Shown: piece after piece, positions 1 through 7,608 of the stretch
How positions within the stretch are numbered: position 1 is the first letter of the stretch
Layout: each line of letters starts with the position of its first letter
Origin: UBA5342 sp965662645
Lineage (GTDB): Bacteria; Bacteroidota; Bacteroidia; Bacteroidales; UBA5342
Direction: 5' to 3'
NCBI GenBank assembly: GCA_965662645.1
Contig: CBFIII010000038.1
Coordinates: forward strand, 1-39,292
Length of the DNA stretch: 39,292 nucleotides
The notes under the pieces: model-generated
Seen by the model: the letters and a program-made list of their open reading frames with translations, nothing else
What the model was told of the DNA's origin: nothing
The model's database searches: none
Position numbers and translations under genes: made by a program

Positions 1-271
1 TATTTAAGCAGGTTTAATATTTAGTATAAAAATTATGAATAATTACTTGTTTAGCCATATGGCTTTATCAGCGGAGCATGGTGTTTATAGTAATGTGTTA
101 GTTGTCAGATTGAAGCTCCAGCGGAGCGAAGTGAAAAGTAAGAATATTATGAAAAATAAATTTTCGCAAATTTATATGCAAGTTTCCCTTTTTGATGGAC
201 TTGGTAAAAATCAAATTTTGGGTTATTTAAAACACGACATTTAATGATTCCTATTACTTAAGATGAATGCT

Positions 272-288
272 TGTTCATTTAATGAACA
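272..288. promoter_or_regulatory. 17-bp perfect palindrome, possible operator
   Basis: The sequence TGTTCATT-T-AATGAACA has two 8-base arms around one central base. Its size suits a dimeric regulator site, but no divergent promoter or adjacent regulator gene is visible, so the function is unknown. Chance occurrence in AT-rich DNA is possible. Confidence 0.25.
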
Positions 289-344
289 TAGAATCTATTG
301 GTTGCTCAGTTTGTTTTAAAATGCGAAAAGGAAATTTTACTATT

Positions 345-434
345 AACCTGAGTTTGACTTTAAATTTGGTCACAGTTTGAATTTATGCCAAATAAAAGCA
401 AACTATGCCTAGAATTTAGTGTCAAATTCAGGTT
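345..434. repeat. Inverted-terminus repeat element, copy 1 (short form)
   Basis: This 90-bp element begins AACCTGAGTTTGACTTTAAA and ends with a near-complementary arm, ...TTTAGTGTCAAATTCAGGTT. Between the arms it shares the blocks GGTCACAGTTTGAATTTATG and CCAAATAAAAGCAAAC with the 266-bp copy at 37762-38027, but lacks that copy's two internal segments. It looks like an internally deleted, non-coding, MITE-like element. A TA dinucleotide overlaps each outer edge, which would suit an IS630/Tc1-type mobiliser, but that is inference. Confidence 0.7.
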
Positions 435-484
435 ATTATTTACCCATATCGTGTTGCATTAATTCTATGAGATTATTTAAGTTC

Positions 485-1165
485 TTAGTGAAGATTGAAA
501 TTTATGGGGATGTTACATGATACATTAACTGCTTTTCCTCTCTGTTCCCCTGGTTCCCATGCGGGCATTTTTTGTACTACGCGTAGTGCCTCTTGATTTA
601 GGGAGTTATCTACTCCTTTTAAAATTTTCATTTCGCTAATATTACCTTTTTTATCAACTATAAAGTTGACATAAACCCGTCCTTGGATGCCATTTTCGAC
701 AGCTATAGTGGGGTATTTTAAGTTTTTTTTGAGAAATTTTGTCAATGCTGCTTGTCCTCCTGGGAAAGTAGGCATTTTTTCTACTGCCAGAAAAATATGG
801 TTTCTATCCTCTTCCTCTTCTTCTTCAAAATTTATAATTTCTACTTCATTTTCTTCATCCATCTCCATATCATCTAATTCTAATTCATCATCGAGTTCTA
901 CATCGTCATCAACGATATTTAAAATTTCGGTGAAAGCTGGAGGTGGAGGTGGCGGTGGAGGAGGTAATTCTTCGGCACGTGTAATGGGAATAGCTTCTTC
1001 TTCCATTACTATTTCTTCCACTGTTTCAAATTCTGCAGCGTTGATGTCTGATTGCGTGTATTCGAAGGCTATAAATAGAAATCCTAGAGATAGGATAAGT
1101 CCCATCTGTCTAAAAAGCGTTTTGCTTTTCTCTAAATCGCTAGAAATATTTTTTTTAATGTTCAT
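485..1165 (-). CDS. TonB-family energy transducer (paralogue 1)
   Basis: The 226-residue protein has the TonB layout: a short cytoplasmic N-terminus, one membrane segment (about residues 20-38), a periplasmic linker, and a C-terminal TonB domain (about 135-226) containing MPTFPGGQAALTKFLKK, YPTIAVENGIQGRVYVNFIV and the closing PINFNLH. TonB proteins use ExbB/ExbD-derived proton-motive energy to open outer-membrane transporters; no exbB or exbD is in this window. The linker is unusual: nine consecutive prolines followed by a run made largely of Asp and Glu. A close paralogue lies at 9092-9772 and matches at most positions, including the membrane segment and linker. A -7 element is at 1200-1207. 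The gene stands alone. It is a TonB-like transducer with high confidence; its partner receptor cannot be told. Confidence 0.92.
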   Translation of the reverse strand: MNIKKNISSDLEKSKTLFRQMGLILSLGFLFIAFEYTQSDINAAEFETVEEIVMEEEAIPITRAEELPPPPPPPPPAFTEILNIVDDDVELDDELELDDMEMDEENEVEIINFEEEEEEDRNHIFLAVEKMPTFPGGQAALTKFLKKNLKYPTIAVENGIQGRVYVNFIVDKKGNISEMKILKGVDNSLNQEALRVVQKMPAWEPGEQRGKAVNVSCNIPINFNLH

Positions 1166-1175
1166 AATCTTGTTG

Positions 1176-1199
1176 TTTTGATATTTTGATATTTTGATA
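1176..1199. repeat. Three tandem copies of an 8-bp unit
   Basis: TTTTGATA is repeated three times without interruption at 1176-1183, 1184-1191 and 1192-1199. The array lies between the -7 element (1200-1207) and the start codon (1165) of the tonB-like gene, so copy-number slippage would change its 5' untranslated region. Confidence 0.7.
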
Positions 1200-1207
1200 C
1201 AAATTTA
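1200..1207 (-). promoter_or_regulatory. -7 element of tonB paralogue 1
   Basis: On the minus strand this reads TAAATTTG, a full match to the Bacteroidota -7 consensus TAnnTTTG, 35 bases upstream of the start codon. The nearest TTTG upstream (1225-1222) is only 14 bases away, so no well-spaced -33 element is evident. Confidence 0.5.
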
Positions 1208-1463
1208 GGTAAAATACATTACAAATTGATGTGATTCTTGTTACATAGAGATTAAAATGAAAGGATATATTTTTATTTTTACTTTATTATGGTTCCTTTT
1301 TAAGGATTTTCTAGTCTTTAAATTGTTGTTTTAGAATAGAATCTCACATTTTATAACTCTCATTACTATTATCAAGGACTCAGTTGTTGATAACAAGGAT
1401 TCTATGTGCTTTAGTGCTTGATTTTATGATTTGAAATAGATTGATTTAAGTCCTTGACTGGAG

Positions 1464-1497
1464 TTTGATGAATATGCTAGGAAAAGCAGTATCTTTG
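1464..1497 (+). promoter_or_regulatory. hflX promoter (-33/-7)
   Basis: TTTG at 1464-1467 and TATCTTTG at 1490-1497 match the Bacteroidota -33 and -7 elements with a 22-base spacer, slightly long. The -7 box ends 23 bases before the TTG start of hflX and probably serves hflX-radC-xseA. Confidence 0.6.
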
Positions 1498-1520
1498 TAT
1501 GTCTTAAAAAAGGTAAAACA

Positions 1521-2729
1521 TTGATAGAAGAGAAAAATTACAAAGAGAATGAGGTGGCGGTACTAGTAGGTATTGTTAGCCAGGAACAAGATGAGGTAAA
1601 AGTGAAAGAATACTTAGATGAGTTGGCTTTTCTTGCAAGAACTGCAGGGGCTATTCCTATCAAAGTGTTTACTCAACGTTTAACTAATCCTAATAATAGG
1701 ACTTTTGTTGGTTCTGGTAAGTTGATCGAGATTCAGAATTATATTAAAGTGAATGATGTGGATTTAGTCATCTTTGATGATGAACTAACACCTACTCAGT
1801 TGCGTAATATTGAAGAAGAATTGCAAGTACACATATTAGATAGAACGAATCTGATTTTGGATATTTTTGCTTCTCGAGCGCAAACGGCACATTCCAAAGT
1901 TCAGGTGGAATTGGCTCAGTATCAGTATTTATTGCCTCGTCTTACGCGTTTGTGGACTCACCTTGAGAGGCAGCGTGGTGGTATAGGTATGCGTGGACCA
2001 GGTGAAGCGCAAATTGAAACGGACCGTCGTATTGTTTTAGATAAAATATCACTTTTGAAGGAGAGACTAAAACGTATCGATCGTCAGATGGCTACACAGC
2101 GTCGTAGTCGTGGAAAAATGGTTAGGGTAGCTCTTGTTGGATATACCAATGTGGGGAAATCTACTCTGATGAATCTTTTGAGTAAATCTGATGTTTTTGC
2201 TGAAAATAAGCTTTTTGCAACGTTAGATACTACCGTGCGTAAGGTTGTGGTGGGGAATCTACCATTCTTGATGTCTGATACTGTAGGTTTTATTCGTAAG
2301 CTTCCTCATGGCTTGGTCGAATCTTTTAAATCAACCCTTGATGAGGTGCGTGAAGCTGATATTTTGGTGCACATTGTTGATATTTCACATCCTACTTTTC
2401 AAGATCAGATCGATGTGGTAAATCAAACTTTAGCAGAAATTGATAGTAGTCAAAAGAAAATAATAGTAGTCTTTAATAAAATTGATGCTTTTTCTTATGT
2501 GCCTAAAGATGATGATGATTTAGCACCGCGTCTTCGCGAAAATGATTCTTTAGATGATCTTAAGAAAATGTGGATGGCTAAGTCCGAGGTGACTAGTATC
2601 TTTATTTCAGCTAAGGAAAAGATAAACATAAATGCACTTAAAGAATTGTTGTACGAAGAGGTGAAAAAGGTTCATATTACACGTTTTCCTTACAATGACT
2701 TTTTGTTTCAATATTATGAGGAGGATTAA
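1521..2729 (+). CDS. hflX: GTPase HflX
   Basis: HflX is a ribosome-associated GTPase that binds the 50S subunit and splits stalled or hibernating ribosomes. The 402-residue protein has the N-terminal HflX nucleotide-binding domain, the glycine-rich linker around RQRGGIGMRGPGEAQIETDR, then the G domain: P-loop GYTNVGKST at about residues 207-215, DTVG at about 253 and NKID at about 319-322, with SAKEK near the end. The length is normal. The start is TTG; an upstream ATG at 1499 runs into a stop after two codons and no better in-frame start precedes it. A well-formed promoter lies immediately upstream. radC follows within 20 bases, so co-transcription is likely. Identification is secure. Confidence 0.96.
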   Translation: MIEEKNYKENEVAVLVGIVSQEQDEVKVKEYLDELAFLARTAGAIPIKVFTQRLTNPNNRTFVGSGKLIEIQNYIKVNDVDLVIFDDELTPTQLRNIEEELQVHILDRTNLILDIFASRAQTAHSKVQVELAQYQYLLPRLTRLWTHLERQRGGIGMRGPGEAQIETDRRIVLDKISLLKERLKRIDRQMATQRRSRGKMVRVALVGYTNVGKSTLMNLLSKSDVFAENKLFATLDTTVRKVVVGNLPFLMSDTVGFIRKLPHGLVESFKSTLDEVREADILVHIVDISHPTFQDQIDVVNQTLAEIDSSQKKIIVVFNKIDAFSYVPKDDDDLAPRLRENDSLDDLKKMWMAKSEVTSIFISAKEKININALKELLYEEVKKVHITRFPYNDFLFQYYEED

Positions 2730-2747
2730 TTATTATTTGTGAACAGT

Positions 2748-3440
2748 ATGGGTGATAACTTTACCATAAAACAATGGGCTGAGGAAGATAGACCTCGTGA
2801 GAAAATGCAGAAAAAAGGTGTGAGAGCGCTTTCTAATGCTGAGCTCTTAGCTATTCTTATTGGTTCTGGTAATGATAAAATGACCGCTGTTGATCTTTCG
2901 AAACAAATATTAAATGATGTGGATAATAAACTGCAATCTTTAGGTAGAAGATCGATTGCTGAGTTGATATCCAAATACCGTGGTGTAGGTGAGGCAAAAG
3001 CGATAACCATCTTGGCTGCGATGGAGCTGGGACGTCGGCGTCAGTCGGAGAGTGCCCTTGAACTGCCAACGATAACCGGAAGTAGCAGTGTGGCTGACAT
3101 CTTTCAGCCTATGTTAGCTGACCTTAGTCATGAAGAGTTTTGGGTGATGTTTTTAAGCCGTAGTAATAAAGTATTGGGGACTGAAATCGTGTCGCAAGGT
3201 GGAGTGGCTGGTACGGTTGTTGATCTCAAAAAGATTTTCAAACCCGCCTTAGAACATTTGGCTAGTAGCGTAGTCCTTTGTCACAATCATCCTTCAGGAA
3301 ACCTACAACCAAGTAATGAAGATCAGCAAATAACGAATAAATGCAAAGCGGCAGGTGATATCTTGAGTATATCTGTTTTAGACCATATTGTGGTGTCTTG
3401 TAATGGGTATTATAGTTTTGCAGATAATGGATTGATATAG
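2748..3440 (+). CDS. radC: RadC family JAB-domain protein
   Basis: RadC-family proteins carry an N-terminal helix-hairpin-helix region and a C-terminal JAB/MPN metalloprotease-like domain; the historical role in DNA repair is poorly supported. Here the N-terminus has WAEEDRPREKM and the helix-hairpin-helix-like stretch ISKYRGVGEAKAITILAAME. The metal-binding motif HNHPSGNLQPSNED lies at residues 179-192, with H179, H181 and D192 as expected zinc ligands, so the site looks intact. I chose ATG 2748. An in-frame GTG at 2739 lies 13 bases after a GAGGAGGA sequence (2718-2725) and is an alternative that would add three residues. The stop codon directly abuts the xseA ATG, which implies translational coupling. 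Confidence 0.93.
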   Translation: MGDNFTIKQWAEEDRPREKMQKKGVRALSNAELLAILIGSGNDKMTAVDLSKQILNDVDNKLQSLGRRSIAELISKYRGVGEAKAITILAAMELGRRRQSESALELPTITGSSSVADIFQPMLADLSHEEFWVMFLSRSNKVLGTEIVSQGGVAGTVVDLKKIFKPALEHLASSVVLCHNHPSGNLQPSNEDQQITNKCKAAGDILSISVLDHIVVSCNGYYSFADNGLI

Positions 3441-4742
3441 ATGGCAGAAGTGAACGAACATATTACCTTGTCCGAACTCAATAATCTAATTGGGAGGGCG
3501 ATTGCTACTCAGTTGCGTTCTTCGTATTGGATTGTTGCCGAGGTGGTGGAGTTGAGAGAGAATTATTCAGGACACTGTTACTTGGTGTTGGCTGATAAAG
3601 AAGGTGATAAGGTGATTTCTCAGTCGCGCGCTTCTATTTGGCAGCAGACTTATCGTATGATAAAGCCTTATTTTGAATCTACTACGGGACTTGCGTTAGC
3701 TAGTGGGATAAAGATTAGAATTAAAGTGGCTGTTTCTTATCATAATGTTTATGGACTTAATTTAACTGTTCAGGACATTGATCCCGCTTATACTGTGGGA
3801 GAATTGACGGTTCGACGTCAGCAAATCCTTAATCAGTTAGAAGAAGAGGGGGTGAGTGAGATGAATAAAGAGCTTGAACTTCCTCTTGCTCCACAGCGTA
3901 TTGCTGTTATTTCGTCTCCTACTGCTGCAGGTTATGGTGACTTTGTAAATCAATTGTCAAAGAATAGTTTTCATTATAAATTTCAGGTGACGTTATTTCC
4001 CGCTATCATGCAGGGCGATAAGGCAGAGCAAAGTATCATCAAGGCGATGGAAAAAGTCTATGATGAGTTGGCCGATTTTGATGTCTTGGTGATTATTCGT
4101 GGCGGTGGTGCTGTATTAGATTTATCTTGTTTTGATAATTATAATTTAGCCTATTATATAACTCAGTTTCCTTTGCCTCTTATTGTGGGGATTGGTCATG
4201 AGAGAGATGAAACGGTGCTCGATTTTGTGGCTCATACGGCATTGAAAACACCGACTGCTGTGGCTGCTTTTTTGATAGAAAGGTTACAGTTGATTGATGT
4301 ACAGGTCGATGAATTGGTTGATCGTTTGCAGTTATCTGTTCATCAGATTGTTTTGCGAGAAAAACAACATATTCAAGGTGTTATTACCTCTTTGCCTTTG
4401 ATAGGAGGACGGGTATTTACGGAGAAAAGTATCCAGCTGAATGAGTTTGTTCATGCGGGACAGCATTTTTCCGATCGTGTAATCCAAAAGCATGATAAGC
4501 AAATAGATCATTGGATTGTAAATACAAAGTCTGTTTTGTCTGAAATCTTTTTAAAGAGAAGACAGATTTTAGAAAAGGCACAGATTTTAGCTGATTTGTC
4601 TAATCCTGAGCATCAGTTGAAAAAAGGATATTCTCTTGTTTTTAAAGAAGGTCAGCTTGTGAAATCCTCATCTCAAGTAGAAAAAAACGACATGCTTACT
4701 TCTGTATTTTACGATGGTGAAATATTAAGTGAGGTGAAGTGA
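3441..4742 (+). CDS. xseA: Exodeoxyribonuclease VII large subunit
   Basis: XseA is the catalytic large subunit of exonuclease VII, which degrades single-stranded DNA to short oligonucleotides. The 433-residue protein has the N-terminal OB-fold region (about 10-110, with SYWIVAEVVELRENYSGHCYL), then the catalytic domain with IAVISSPTAAGYGDF, IIRGGGAVLDLSCFDNY and VGIGHERDETVLDFVAHT, followed by a long helical region and the C-terminal LKKGYSLVF segment. The ATG directly follows the radC TAG. The small subunit gene xseB, which commonly lies next to xseA, is not in the 200 bases downstream nor elsewhere in the window. The family assignment is secure. Confidence 0.95.
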   Translation: MAEVNEHITLSELNNLIGRAIATQLRSSYWIVAEVVELRENYSGHCYLVLADKEGDKVISQSRASIWQQTYRMIKPYFESTTGLALASGIKIRIKVAVSYHNVYGLNLTVQDIDPAYTVGELTVRRQQILNQLEEEGVSEMNKELELPLAPQRIAVISSPTAAGYGDFVNQLSKNSFHYKFQVTLFPAIMQGDKAEQSIIKAMEKVYDELADFDVLVIIRGGGAVLDLSCFDNYNLAYYITQFPLPLIVGIGHERDETVLDFVAHTALKTPTAVAAFLIERLQLIDVQVDELVDRLQLSVHQIVLREKQHIQGVITSLPLIGGRVFTEKSIQLNEFVHAGQHFSDRVIQKHDKQIDHWIVNTKSVLSEIFLKRRQILEKAQILADLSNPEHQLKKGYSLVFKEGQLVKSSSQVEKNDMLTSVFYDGEILSEVK

Positions 4743-4873
4743 TTTTTTGTTTTCTTTTTCAGAGATGATTCTTCAATTGTTTTATGAACACTTTTATTAA
4801 AGTTCATTATAATAATTTGTTACTGTGTCAGTTTTCTAATTGTTTTTTATTCCTTCCGAATCCTTAAAATCCC

Positions 4874-4905
4874 TTTGTCTGAAATGCCTTAAAAGATTAT
4901 CTTTG
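4874..4905 (+). promoter_or_regulatory. purC promoter (-33/-7)
   Basis: TTTG at 4874-4877 and TATCTTTG at 4898-4905 with a 20-base spacer match the Bacteroidota promoter closely. The -7 box ends 35 bases before the purC ATG. The box lies upstream of the TTG at 4932 too, so it does not itself decide the start. Confidence 0.75.
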
Positions 4906-4940
4906 CGGGAAAATAAGATTATAACTTTAATTTGAATACT

Positions 4941-5891
4941 ATGCAAAAAGCTCTTTCTCAGGCTGATTTTAATTTTGAAGGTCAAAAGTCTGTATATCAC
5001 GGTAAAGTGCGTGAGGTTTATGATATTGACGATAAGTATTTAGCGATGGTTGTTTCTGATCGCATTTCTGCTTTTGATGTGGTTTTACCAAAAGGTATTC
5101 CTTTCAAAGGTCAAGTGTTGAATCAAATTGCTGCTCGTTTTTTAGATGCTACTCAGGATATTGTGCCTAACTGGAAGATTGCAACGCCTGATCCTATGGT
5201 TACTGTAGGTTATAAATGTGAAACTTATCCTGTAGAAATGATCGTTCGTGGTTATTTGACAGGAAGTAGTTGGAGAGCTTATCAAAATGGAGATCGTTCT
5301 ATTTGTGGTATCTCTATTCCTGATGGTATGAAAGAGCATCAGGCGTTTCCTCAACCTATCATTACGCCAAGTACAAAAGCGGAACAAGGGGCTCATGATG
5401 AAAATATTTCTCGTGATGAGATCATTGCTCAAGGTTTGGTTGATGAAAAAGAGTATGAGAAATTGGAGGAATATTCTTTGGCGCTGTTCAATAGAGGATC
5501 GGAAATGGCTAAAAAGATGGGACTTATTCTTGTAGATACTAAATATGAATTTGGTAAAAAAGACGGTCAGATTTTCTTGATTGACGAAATTCATACGCCA
5601 GATTCATCACGCTATTTTTATCTTGATGGTTATCAAAAACGTTTTGATGCGGGTGAGAACCAAAAGCAGTTGAGTAAAGAATTTGTGCGTGAATGGTTGA
5701 TGGAGAATGGATTTAAAGGTGAAGAAGGACAGAAAATACCCGAAATGACTGATGAGAAAGCTATCGAAATCTCCGAACGTTATATCGAATTATATGAAAA
5801 AATTATTGGTGAGCCTTTCATTAAGGCTGATTTGGATTCTTTACATGAACGTATTCAGAATAATGTGAATGCTTTTTTGAAGACCTTGTAA
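4941..5891 (+). CDS. purC: SAICAR synthase PurC
   Basis: PurC joins CAIR and aspartate with ATP to make SAICAR in de novo purine synthesis. The 316-residue protein shows YHGKVREVYDI at the N-terminus (ATP-binding loop), SDRISAFDVVLPKGIPFKG, the substrate motif GSSWRAYQNG, and the C-terminal VDTKYEFGK and DEIHTPDSSRYF. The length fits the longer Bacteroidota-type enzyme. I chose ATG 4941; an upstream in-frame TTG at 4932 would add three residues without any family support. The gene has its own promoter and a downstream hairpin terminator, so it is probably monocistronic. The other purine gene here, purD, is 31 kb away. Confidence 0.97.
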   Translation: MQKALSQADFNFEGQKSVYHGKVREVYDIDDKYLAMVVSDRISAFDVVLPKGIPFKGQVLNQIAARFLDATQDIVPNWKIATPDPMVTVGYKCETYPVEMIVRGYLTGSSWRAYQNGDRSICGISIPDGMKEHQAFPQPIITPSTKAEQGAHDENISRDEIIAQGLVDEKEYEKLEEYSLALFNRGSEMAKKMGLILVDTKYEFGKKDGQIFLIDEIHTPDSSRYFYLDGYQKRFDAGENQKQLSKEFVREWLMENGFKGEEGQKIPEMTDEKAIEISERYIELYEKIIGEPFIKADLDSLHERIQNNVNAFLKTL

Positions 5892-5910
5892 TCTAACGTA
5901 ATAATAATTG

Positions 5911-5947
5911 GCACTGGACATATTTTATGCTCTGGTGCTTCTTTTTT
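5911..5947 (+). terminator. Rho-independent terminator after purC
   Basis: GCACTGGA (5911-5918) pairs with TCTGGTGC (5931-5938) using two G-U wobbles, and is followed by a CTTCTTTTTT tract. It lies 20 bases after the purC stop. Confidence 0.6.
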
Positions 5948-6149
5948 AATATAAGTAATTGGAAGTCTTTATTGTTGCATGCTTCCTGGTAGGTTGGCAT
6001 TGTTAATGAAGACTGTAATTAACCAATGCTTTATTATAAGTAATTCTTAAACTATTATTCTTGAATGTTTTATTGTCTGCAGGCTGAGTTTTAACTTAAG
6101 CACACTTGAGATGTTTTGACAATTCGACATTTATTCTTTTACACTACTT

Positions 6150-6965
6150 ATGTTTCGTCTATTTTCCTTTTTATTGCTTTTGTTGCCTTTGAGTAGTTTT
6201 GCTTCATCGGTTTCTCTTGGTTCTCATGAGGTAGATAGTGTAGTCGTTGATACTTTGTATATTTCCGATACTGTTATTGTGGTAGATACAGTTCTGGTGT
6301 GGGGGGTCAAAAAGAGAGTTGAGCAATCTGATACTATTTTTCTAGCGTCAGATAGCGATAGCTGGTCTGTGGTAGAAGAGGATTCGTTGAAGCACGATGA
6401 TTTTTTTATTAGAAAAGATAGTGGTCTGTTTTTGGTGTCTGCTAAGATTGGTTTTTCGGATTCTAATACGGGTACTGATAGATCTGGTTATTCGCTGGGG
6501 ACTACTCCTCCAATGGCATTACAGGTGGAGTATTTTCATAATGATTTTTTTAGCTATGGCGGACAGATAGTCTATACTAGGAATAAGTTTGTGAATGATA
6601 CTTTAACGAGTCAATATGAAAAAGAGGGAACTATGGGGCTTGCCGCCATTGGAACATTTCATTATGGCGATTGGTTACAAGATATAACGCATAATAATTT
6701 GCATTTTGGTTACTTAGATTTATATGTATCATTAGCCGTAAGAATGGATATGCATCGTAGTGTAGTTGCAGAGCCGTGGGACGAAAATGTCCAACAATTT
6801 ATTTCAGGAGAAAAAAAGAAGGAGGCGTATGTAAAAATGCGCTTACGTCCCATTTTTGGAGCCCGCTATTATATCTCTGATCGTTTTTCGATCAATATAG
6901 AGTTAGGGAAAGGTAATCTGGGAATACTAACTTCTTCTGTCTCTTGGTTAATTTCAAAACCTTAA
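6150..6965 (+). CDS. Predicted outer-membrane beta-barrel protein
   Basis: I do not recognise the family by name. The 271-residue protein has a clear signal peptide (about residues 1-19, LLLLLPLSSFAS), then a beta-rich stretch with the recurring pattern DTLYISDTVIVVDTVLV typical of Bacteroidota surface proteins. From about residue 95 come alternating hydrophobic and polar strands (for example GLFLVSAKIGFS, ALQVEYFHNDFFSYGGQIVY and FGARYYISDRFSINIELG) consistent with a small beta-barrel. It is followed within six bases by a small membrane-anchored gene, suggesting a two-gene unit. About 260 bases separate it from purC and no full -7 match was found there. Function unknown; outer-membrane location is an inference from sequence pattern. 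Confidence 0.75.
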   Translation: MFRLFSFLLLLLPLSSFASSVSLGSHEVDSVVVDTLYISDTVIVVDTVLVWGVKKRVEQSDTIFLASDSDSWSVVEEDSLKHDDFFIRKDSGLFLVSAKIGFSDSNTGTDRSGYSLGTTPPMALQVEYFHNDFFSYGGQIVYTRNKFVNDTLTSQYEKEGTMGLAAIGTFHYGDWLQDITHNNLHFGYLDLYVSLAVRMDMHRSVVAEPWDENVQQFISGEKKKEAYVKMRLRPIFGARYYISDRFSINIELGKGNLGILTSSVSWLISKP

Positions 6966-6970
6966 ATATT

Positions 6971-7381
6971 ATGTATTTTTTAATTGGATCTATCGTATTA
7001 CTTAGTGTTGTAATCTTGATTATTGCATGGGTTCAGAAACGAAATGGCGGTAATCCTACTGAGGTAGCAGTTGCTCCACCAATTGATTGTTGTGGTGCTC
7101 ATGATGTGTGTCAGGTCGATTCCCTTTTGAATTCTGATGCGCATGTTATTTATTATGATGATGAAGATTTAGATCGTTTTCGAGGTCGTTCTGCTGCGCA
7201 GTATAGTGATGATGAGATTGAAGAATTTCAGGATGTTTTATTAACAATGAAAGAGTCTGAAGTGCCTGCTTGGTTACGTAGTCTTACGCTTCGTATGATT
7301 GAACTTCCTTCTGTGGTTAAACAAGAGGCTCTTCTTATTGTGGAAGATGTACGTGAGGTACGCTTGCAATCTCTTAACTAG
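6971..7381 (+). CDS. Conserved small membrane-anchored protein
   Basis: The 136-residue protein has an N-terminal membrane helix (about residues 2-20, FLIGSIVLLSVVILIIAW), then a CCGAHDVC motif and an acidic segment YYDDEDLDRFRGR, followed by a helical region with EVPAWLRSLTLRMIELP. From memory, Bacteroidales genomes carry similar proteins with the CCG-H-VC motif, sometimes labelled phospholipase; I see no phospholipase active site and do not adopt that name. The cysteine/histidine cluster could bind a metal. The start is taken as ATG 6971, six bases after the preceding stop; an upstream TTG at 6944 would overlap that gene. Likely co-transcribed with the barrel gene. Confidence 0.75.
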   Translation: MYFLIGSIVLLSVVILIIAWVQKRNGGNPTEVAVAPPIDCCGAHDVCQVDSLLNSDAHVIYYDDEDLDRFRGRSAAQYSDDEIEEFQDVLLTMKESEVPAWLRSLTLRMIELPSVVKQEALLIVEDVREVRLQSLN

Positions 7382-7502
7382 CATTCTTTTTTTCGTTATT
7401 AATTAACTTTACTTCGTTTTCTATTTTGTACAGTATTACTCTACTCTTGTTCTCTTGACTCTATTGTTTATGGTTTATAGAGTGGAAAGGATTTGTTAAT
7501 AT

Positions 7503-7533
7503 TTTGTTTTATAAGAGATAAATCGTACTTTTG
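7503..7533 (+). promoter_or_regulatory. rplS promoter (-33/-7)
   Basis: TTTG at 7503-7506 and TACTTTTG at 7526-7533 with a 19-base spacer are an excellent match to the Bacteroidota promoter. They lie about 75 bases upstream of the rplS ATG, leaving a structured leader. Confidence 0.75.
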
Positions 7534-7540
7534 CAATCCT

Positions 7541-7584
7541 TTAATCAATCGCTGATGAGATAAGAGGTTCGTTATGTTGATTAA
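7541..7584 (+). promoter_or_regulatory. Possible rplS mRNA leader structure
   Basis: TTAATCAA (7541-7548) and TTGATTAA (7577-7584) form a perfect 8-bp stem that encloses 28 bases at the very start of the predicted transcript, 24 bases before the start codon. Ribosomal protein genes are often autoregulated through such leaders, and L19-binding leaders are known in Bacillota. That this hairpin is one is inference. Confidence 0.4.
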
Positions 7585-7608
7585 AAATTACTTAATAAAT
7601 TAATTACA

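Larger units (their letters stand above)
1..484. other. Left-edge intergenic region with repeat copy 1
   Basis: No convincing gene is visible. The stretch holds a 17-base palindrome at 272-288 and a 90-bp inverted-terminus element at 345-434, both listed separately. The only open frame (35-244, 69 codons) has no family resemblance that I recognise and no promoter, so I do not call it. Confidence 0.6.
1166..1520. other. Divergent intergenic region, tonB / hflX
   Basis: This 355-base gap separates the divergent tonB-like gene and hflX. It holds the tonB -7 element, the 8-bp tandem repeat and the hflX promoter. It also has a 9-base inverted pair, TCAAGGACT at 1372-1380 and AGTCCTTGA at 1449-1457, just upstream of the hflX -33 region; whether this matters is unknown. 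No gene is visible. Confidence 0.5.

Noticed and set aside
35..244. 69-codon open frame at the left edge
   Set aside because: No recognisable family, no promoter or ribosome-binding context, and a composition like the surrounding non-coding DNA.
687..1181. Long antisense open frame over the first tonB-like gene, encoding Ser-rich and Gly-rich runs
   Set aside because: It is the complement of the polyproline and Asp/Glu codons of the real gene; the same antisense pattern appears over the second copy at 9405-9662.
6971..7381. Phospholipase label for the small membrane-anchored protein
   Set aside because: No phospholipase active-site motif is visible; the label seems to be an inherited database name.
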